Below, one piece after another: positions 60,675 to 64,000 of a stretch of DNA of 64,000 nt. The DNA is taken from NCBI GenBank assembly GCA_964368625.1, contig CAYJBH010000010.1:11963-75962 (forward strand). The letters are read 5' to 3'. Every line of letters starts with the position of its first letter. The stretch's first letter is position 1. This DNA is from CAYJBH01 sp964368625 (lineage in GTDB: Bacteria; Bacillota; Clostridia; Oscillospirales; Ruminococcaceae). The translations under genes and the position numbers were made by a program. The notes beneath the pieces were generated by a model. The model saw only the letters and a program-made list of their open reading frames with translations. It ran no database searches and had not been told where the DNA came from.

Positions 60675-61160
60675 ATGCAAATTGTGTTTTTACCACAGGA
60701 AATAACGATTGCCTTATGCTTTATTATATGGCCGATTATTCAAGTTTTATTAGCCACAAGCGTTAGAGCTATGCCGAAGAGTTTTTTTACACCAAATAAC
60801 TTAATCTTCCGCTGCTATAAATTTGAGCAGAATGGAATGATATACGAAAAATATTTTAAGATTAAACTCTGGAAAAAATACCTGCCGGACGGCAGTGCAA
60901 TAACAGGAATAGGATTAAAAAAGAAAAGATTAAATAACTACTCTAAAGAAACACTAAACTATTACCTCTGTGAATCTTGCCGTGCAGAGCTTATCCATCT
61001 GTTGGCAATACCACCTTTTATACTTTTTGGGTTGTTCTGCCCACCCGAGGTTATTCTATATATGTTTATCTATGCTGTAGTAATTAACTTCCCCTGTGCA
61101 ATTACCCAGCGATATAATCGTCCAAGGGTACTTAAATTATTAGATAAGATTAATTATTGA
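60675..61160 (+). CDS. CrtO-like glycosyl-carotenoid acyltransferase family protein
   Basis: 161 aa with two or three membrane segments. Several stretches recall S. aureus CrtO: the FKIKLWKKYLPDG region (about 60-72), CRAELIHLLAIPPFILF (about 108-124) and the C-terminal ITQRYNRPRVLKLL (about 143-156). CrtO adds a fatty acid to the sugar of glycosyl-diaponeurosporenoate, the last step of staphyloxanthin. Here it follows CrtN/P-like and CrtQ-like genes in the same order of reactions. The real acceptor may be another glycolipid. Confidence 0.8.
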   Translation: MQIVFLPQEITIALCFIIWPIIQVLLATSVRAMPKSFFTPNNLIFRCYKFEQNGMIYEKYFKIKLWKKYLPDGSAITGIGLKKKRLNNYSKETLNYYLCESCRAELIHLLAIPPFILFGLFCPPEVILYMFIYAVVINFPCAITQRYNRPRVLKLLDKINY

Positions 61161-61220
61161 CTTATACCCTCTTAATCCATTATAATGTTATTAGGTGTTA
61201 TAATGCAAGGAGGCCTCTTT

Positions 61221-62156
61221 GTGATTGAGATATTAAAAACTGTTAACGGAGTTACCTGTGTTCAGCCGGAACTAAGTAATGACTGTTGGATTAATGTTAT
61301 CTCTCCTTCTGCTGACGATGTAAACTACCTTATTAATATTATTGGAATAGAAGAAGACTTCATTTTATCTGCAATCGACCCGGAAGAAACCTCACGTATT
61401 GATATTGAAGACGACCAAACCCTAATAGTTGTTGACGTTCCCACCACCGATGACTCTGATGAAGGTTCGGTGCCTTACACTACAATACCTATGTCTATCA
61501 TTTTCATTAAGAAATATATCGTAACTATCTCATTAAAGGAACATAGCTTCATTTCACAGCTTTCTCAAGGAACTAACAGAACTGTTTCAACTCATATGCA
61601 GACTCGGTTTACCTTGCAGCTTCTTTATCGCGTAGCAAAAAAATACCTTGTTTATCTTAAGGAGATAGACAAGATGACAGGATATACAGAAAAACAGCTT
61701 AAGCAATCATTAAAAAACAAAGAGATTATCAGCCTTCTCGGTATCGAAAAGTCTCTTGTTTTCTTCTCTACCTCCCTAAAAAGTATCGAGCTTATGCTAA
61801 ATAGAATTTCTCGTGGCCGAGTTCTTAGGATGTATGAAGAGGACCGTGATATCCTAGATGATGTTATAATCGAAACAAGTCAAGCCAGAGAGATGTGTAT
61901 TATTTATACCAGAACACTAAACAGCACTATGGATGCATATTCTTCGATTATCTCTAACAACCTTAATATAACCATGCGAACACTTACCTCAATTACACTG
62001 GTTGCTGCCGTTCCTACCGTAATAGGCGGTTTATACGGAATGAATATAGAGCACGGAATGCCGTTTGACGATTTTTGGTGGGCACCGGTTGCAATAACAG
62101 TTGCTGTAAGCCTAACCGTTATACTTATACTCACAAGAAAAGGAATGTTTAAATAA
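61221..62156 (+). CDS. CorA-like divalent metal ion transporter
   Basis: The start is a GTG at 61221, chosen because AAGGAGG lies 7 nt upstream; the in-frame ATGs at 61185 and 61203 lack a site. The 311-aa protein has a long cytoplasmic alpha/beta domain, then two C-terminal membrane helices with the selectivity motif GMN in GGLYGMNIEHGMPF (about 274-287). It should carry Mg2+, Co2+ or Ni2+. It is 60 nt after the crtO-like gene and 13 nt before the aldo/keto reductase gene. Confidence 0.9.
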   Translation: MIEILKTVNGVTCVQPELSNDCWINVISPSADDVNYLINIIGIEEDFILSAIDPEETSRIDIEDDQTLIVVDVPTTDDSDEGSVPYTTIPMSIIFIKKYIVTISLKEHSFISQLSQGTNRTVSTHMQTRFTLQLLYRVAKKYLVYLKEIDKMTGYTEKQLKQSLKNKEIISLLGIEKSLVFFSTSLKSIELMLNRISRGRVLRMYEEDRDILDDVIIETSQAREMCIIYTRTLNSTMDAYSSIISNNLNITMRTLTSITLVAAVPTVIGGLYGMNIEHGMPFDDFWWAPVAITVAVSLTVILILTRKGMFK

Positions 62157-62169
62157 CGAGGTTATATAA

Positions 62170-63198
62170 ATGGATAAAATTAAATTAGGACGAACCAACC
62201 TCATGGTTAGTAAAACTGCATTTGGAGCACTTCCAATACAACGACTTTCAACAGAAGAGGCTGTACGTTTAGTTAAAAGTGCATACGAGCAGGGAATTAA
62301 CTACTTTGATACTGCTAACGGGTATACCGACAGTGAAGAAAAGCTTGGTATTGCCTTTAAAGGTATAAGAGATAAGGTTATTATCTCAACCAAAACGGCA
62401 GCAACCGATAAGAAGGGGGCGTTAGCACACATTGAACTAAGCTTAAAGCGTATGCAAACCGACTATATAGATCTTATCCAGTTTCATAACCCTGCCCTTA
62501 TACCTGATATTAACGATCCAGATGGTGCCTTTGCGGCTGCGTTAGAAGCAAAAAAGAAGGGGTATGTTCGCCATATCGGGATAACAAATCACCGAGGAGA
62601 TGTTGCACTTAAGGCAATAAGAACCGGAAATTTTGAAACACTGCAGTTTCCATTTAGCCATCTTGCTTCACAAAGTGATATCGATATTGTTAATGAATGT
62701 GCAGCGCTTGACGTTGGCTTTATCGTTATGAAGGGGCTCTCTGGTGGAATGCTAACCAACGCTAGGGCTTGTTATGCCTTTATGCAAAACTATCCTAACG
62801 TAGTTCCTATTTGGGGCATTCAGCGTCAGTGTGAATTGGACGAGTGGATTGCCTTAACCGCAGAAAACCCTCGTATCGACGATGAGATTAGAGCGGTAAT
62901 TGAGGCCGATAGAAAAGACCTTGTAGGAAATTTTTGCCGCGGTTGCGGATACTGCCTGCCATGTCCTGCAGATATTAATATACCAATGGCCGCAAGAATA
63001 AAAGAACTTCTTAGGCGCTCACCCACAGAAAACCTTATAACCGATGAATATGCAAATAGTATGAACAGGATTAATAACTGCATTAACTGTGGTGCATGCA
63101 AAAATCGATGTCCATATGAACTGAACACTCCGGAGCTGTTAAAGTCTATGCTTAATAGCTATCATGAAATACGAAATGAGATTCTTATTAAATCGTAG
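62170..63198 (+). CDS. Aldo/keto reductase with C-terminal ferredoxin-like domain
   Basis: Residues 1-260 are an aldo/keto reductase barrel: NYFDTANGYTDSEEKLG (about 42-58) with catalytic Asp and Tyr, the Lys in VIISTKTAA (about 75), and YIDLIQFHNPA (about 99) with the His position. Residues about 258-342 carry two [4Fe-4S] sets, CRGCGYCLPCP and CINCGACKNRCP. This fusion is common in anaerobes and suggests electron transfer between ferredoxin-type centres and an NAD(P)H or carbonyl substrate. The substrate is unknown. A hairpin and T run at 63264-63295 may end the transcript. Confidence 0.9.
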   Translation: MDKIKLGRTNLMVSKTAFGALPIQRLSTEEAVRLVKSAYEQGINYFDTANGYTDSEEKLGIAFKGIRDKVIISTKTAATDKKGALAHIELSLKRMQTDYIDLIQFHNPALIPDINDPDGAFAAALEAKKKGYVRHIGITNHRGDVALKAIRTGNFETLQFPFSHLASQSDIDIVNECAALDVGFIVMKGLSGGMLTNARACYAFMQNYPNVVPIWGIQRQCELDEWIALTAENPRIDDEIRAVIEADRKDLVGNFCRGCGYCLPCPADINIPMAARIKELLRRSPTENLITDEYANSMNRINNCINCGACKNRCPYELNTPELLKSMLNSYHEIRNEILIKS

Positions 63199-63263
63199 GG
63201 AATCATACAAAAACCGCTGAAGCATATTTTAGTTTTGATGTGACCCCAAAAAGTTAGACTTGA

Positions 63264-63295
63264 TAGTGTAGTGACTGATGTTGCTACACTATTTT
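63264..63295 (+). terminator. Hairpin with T run at the IS end
   Basis: TAGTGTAG (63264-63271) pairs with CTACACTA (63284-63291), followed by TTTTT. It could terminate the aldo/keto reductase transcript, and lies inside the IS end, where it may also limit outside transcription into the element. Confidence 0.5.
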
Positions 63296-63825
63296 TATGC
63301 AGCTTGATGTTTTAGCCTGTATTCCACAGGACTAAAGTAACCAAGCTTTTGTTTTGTTCTTTTGTAATTGTAATAATAAATATAATTTTCTATTGCTAAT
63401 TTTAGTTCTTCAAAGCTAAAAAAAGTATTGCCATAATAAATTTCTTGCTTTAAAATTCCAAAGAAATTTTCCATCACTGAATTATCAAGGCAATTTCCTT
63501 TGCGTGACATGCTTTGAAATATGTTGTTTTCTTTAATGGTTTTAGAGTAAGACTTCATTTGATAAGCCCAACCTCTATCAGAATGAAAAGTTCTGCGATA
63601 TCCAAAATCTTTGTGTTCACTGCGAATTTCAAGGATTTTTTCTTCTAATTCTTTATCTGGATTTTCTTTTTCAAATCGCTTTTGCCAGTACATATATGTT
63701 GCTTTTGGAAACTTTAATACTGCGAGAATATCCTTTAATCTGAATTCTCCTCGGAGGCTATGGATAACTCTCGCTTTGTGTTCAGAGCTTCTTCCTCTAA
63801 ACGTAGCCTCCTCAATTCTTTTAAA
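63295..63825 (-). pseudogene. IS3-family transposase OrfB with internal deletion
   Basis: The frame is open from the frameshift site (63819-63825) to the stop at 63295; an ATG at 63693 would give 133 aa. The N-terminal part (HKARVIHSLRGEF, then MYWQKRFEKENPD) and the C-terminal part (HSDRGWAYQM, the last catalytic Glu in NSVMENFFGILKQE, ending SPVEYRL) match IS3 OrfB. In between, HKDFGYRR runs directly into TFHSDRGW, so about 100 residues with the first catalytic Asp are missing. A transposase of this form should be inactive. The deletion may have joined two YRR-coding repeats. Confidence 0.85.
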
Positions 63826-64000
63826 TAGGCATTCTCTATTCTAAGTTTTAAATTTTCTTCTTCAAGTTGCTTTAAATATTTAGCATTTTCATCTATATTC
63901 TCTATTTGTTTAGGTTTTGGCATAATCGGCTTTCGTCCTTTACTCTTTTCTCGAAGTGCATCAGGACCTGCGATACGGAAATCATTTACCCATCTAACTA
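63735..64000 (-). CDS. IS3-family OrfA, C-terminal part (cut by window edge)
   Basis: The frame is open to the window edge. It reads VNDFRIAGPDALREKSKGR and then a leucine-zipper segment (KQLEEENLKLRIENAYLKELRRL), the normal end of an IS3 OrfA that binds DNA and pairs with OrfAB. A methionine at 63923 is internal, not the start. The heptamer TTTAAAA at 63819-63825 (minus strand) is a canonical -1 slippery site that would fuse OrfA to OrfB. Confidence 0.85.
   Translation of the reverse strand, partial: VRWVNDFRIAGPDALREKSKGRKPIMPKPKQIENIDENAKYLKQLEEENLKLRIENAYLKELRRLRLEEEALNTKRELSIASEENSD

Larger units (their letters stand above)
63239..64000 (-). mobile_element. IS3-family insertion sequence, decayed, cut by window edge
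   Basis: The left end carries TGACCCCAAAAAGTTAGAC (63241 onward), typical of IS3-family terminal repeats. Inside, on the minus strand, are the end of orfA and an internally deleted orfB with a TTTAAAA slippery site between their frames. The other end lies beyond the window, so target duplications cannot be checked. Confidence 0.85.

Noticed and set aside
57974..61160. Full staphyloxanthin pathway
   Set aside because: Only relatives of late-step enzymes are present; no crtM-like synthase is visible, so the product should not be named.

Overview
The window looks like chromosomal DNA of a low-GC, Gram-positive anaerobe of the class Clostridia (Bacillota); family level is not resolved. The basis is: strong AGGAGG-type ribosome binding sites, several consensus TTGACA/TATAAT-type promoters with 17-18 nt spacers, folate-dependent TrmFO, lipobox lipoproteins, PASTA and FHA/kinase signalling proteins, a ferredoxin-fused aldo/keto reductase and a sulfatase with the Cys-type activation motif. 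No phage, CRISPR array, rRNA or plasmid functions are seen. The only mobile element is a decayed IS3-family copy at the right edge.

Left third (1-13.6 kb): two unrecognised genes diverge at about 270. A minus-strand operon follows, encoding 5-formyl-THF cyclo-ligase, a polysaccharide flippase, dUTPase and TrmFO (4445 to 754). A second minus-strand operon holds purB, a glycosyltransferase-TPR protein and purC (8974 to 4646). On the plus strand are yebC, a membrane PASTA pseudokinase and a half-size glycosyltransferase-like protein, then an HtrA-type protease.

Middle (13.6-39 kb): a possible orphan small RNA unit precedes a sugar-use operon (binding lipoprotein, two permeases, URO-D-family protein, sulfatase, GH3 glycosidase; 13978-22179). 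Going left on the minus strand are a DUF4091/GH123-like protein coupled to an acyl-ACP thioesterase, a GNAT acetyltransferase, a peptide-binding lipoprotein and a Lys-Met-Glu tRNA operon with a consensus promoter and terminators. Going right are a two-domain glycosyltransferase-like protein with DUF5711 and CvpA membrane proteins, a zinc-finger Clp ATPase, a MATE transporter, RmuC, and a GGDEF/EAL protein whose GGDEF half looks dead.

Right (39-64 kb): a minus-strand block encodes serine synthesis (serC, serA) followed by a LacZ-shaped protein whose catalytic residues are replaced, and galM. Upstream lie glycolytic pgk, tpiA and gpmI. A plus-strand signalling cluster follows: a vWA-FHA membrane protein, a Ser/Thr kinase with a TPR ectodomain, and a 51-residue membrane protein. 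It ends at a roughly 330-bp nest of inverted repeats facing a TPR lipoprotein. Then come a MATE transporter, an amidohydrolase, and an operon with relatives of the staphyloxanthin late-pathway enzymes (CrtN/P-like oxidase, CrtQ-like glycosyltransferase, CrtO-like acyltransferase) plus a CorA transporter and a ferredoxin-fused aldo/keto reductase.

The most unusual items are the nested inverted-repeat element at 53768-54100, the LacZ-like pseudoenzyme in the serine operon, the PASTA pseudokinase with its glycosyltransferase-like neighbour, the Crt-like trio without a visible carotenoid synthase, and the possible small RNA at 13.7 kb. All assignments come from reading the sequence and from remembered family motifs; no searches were run.
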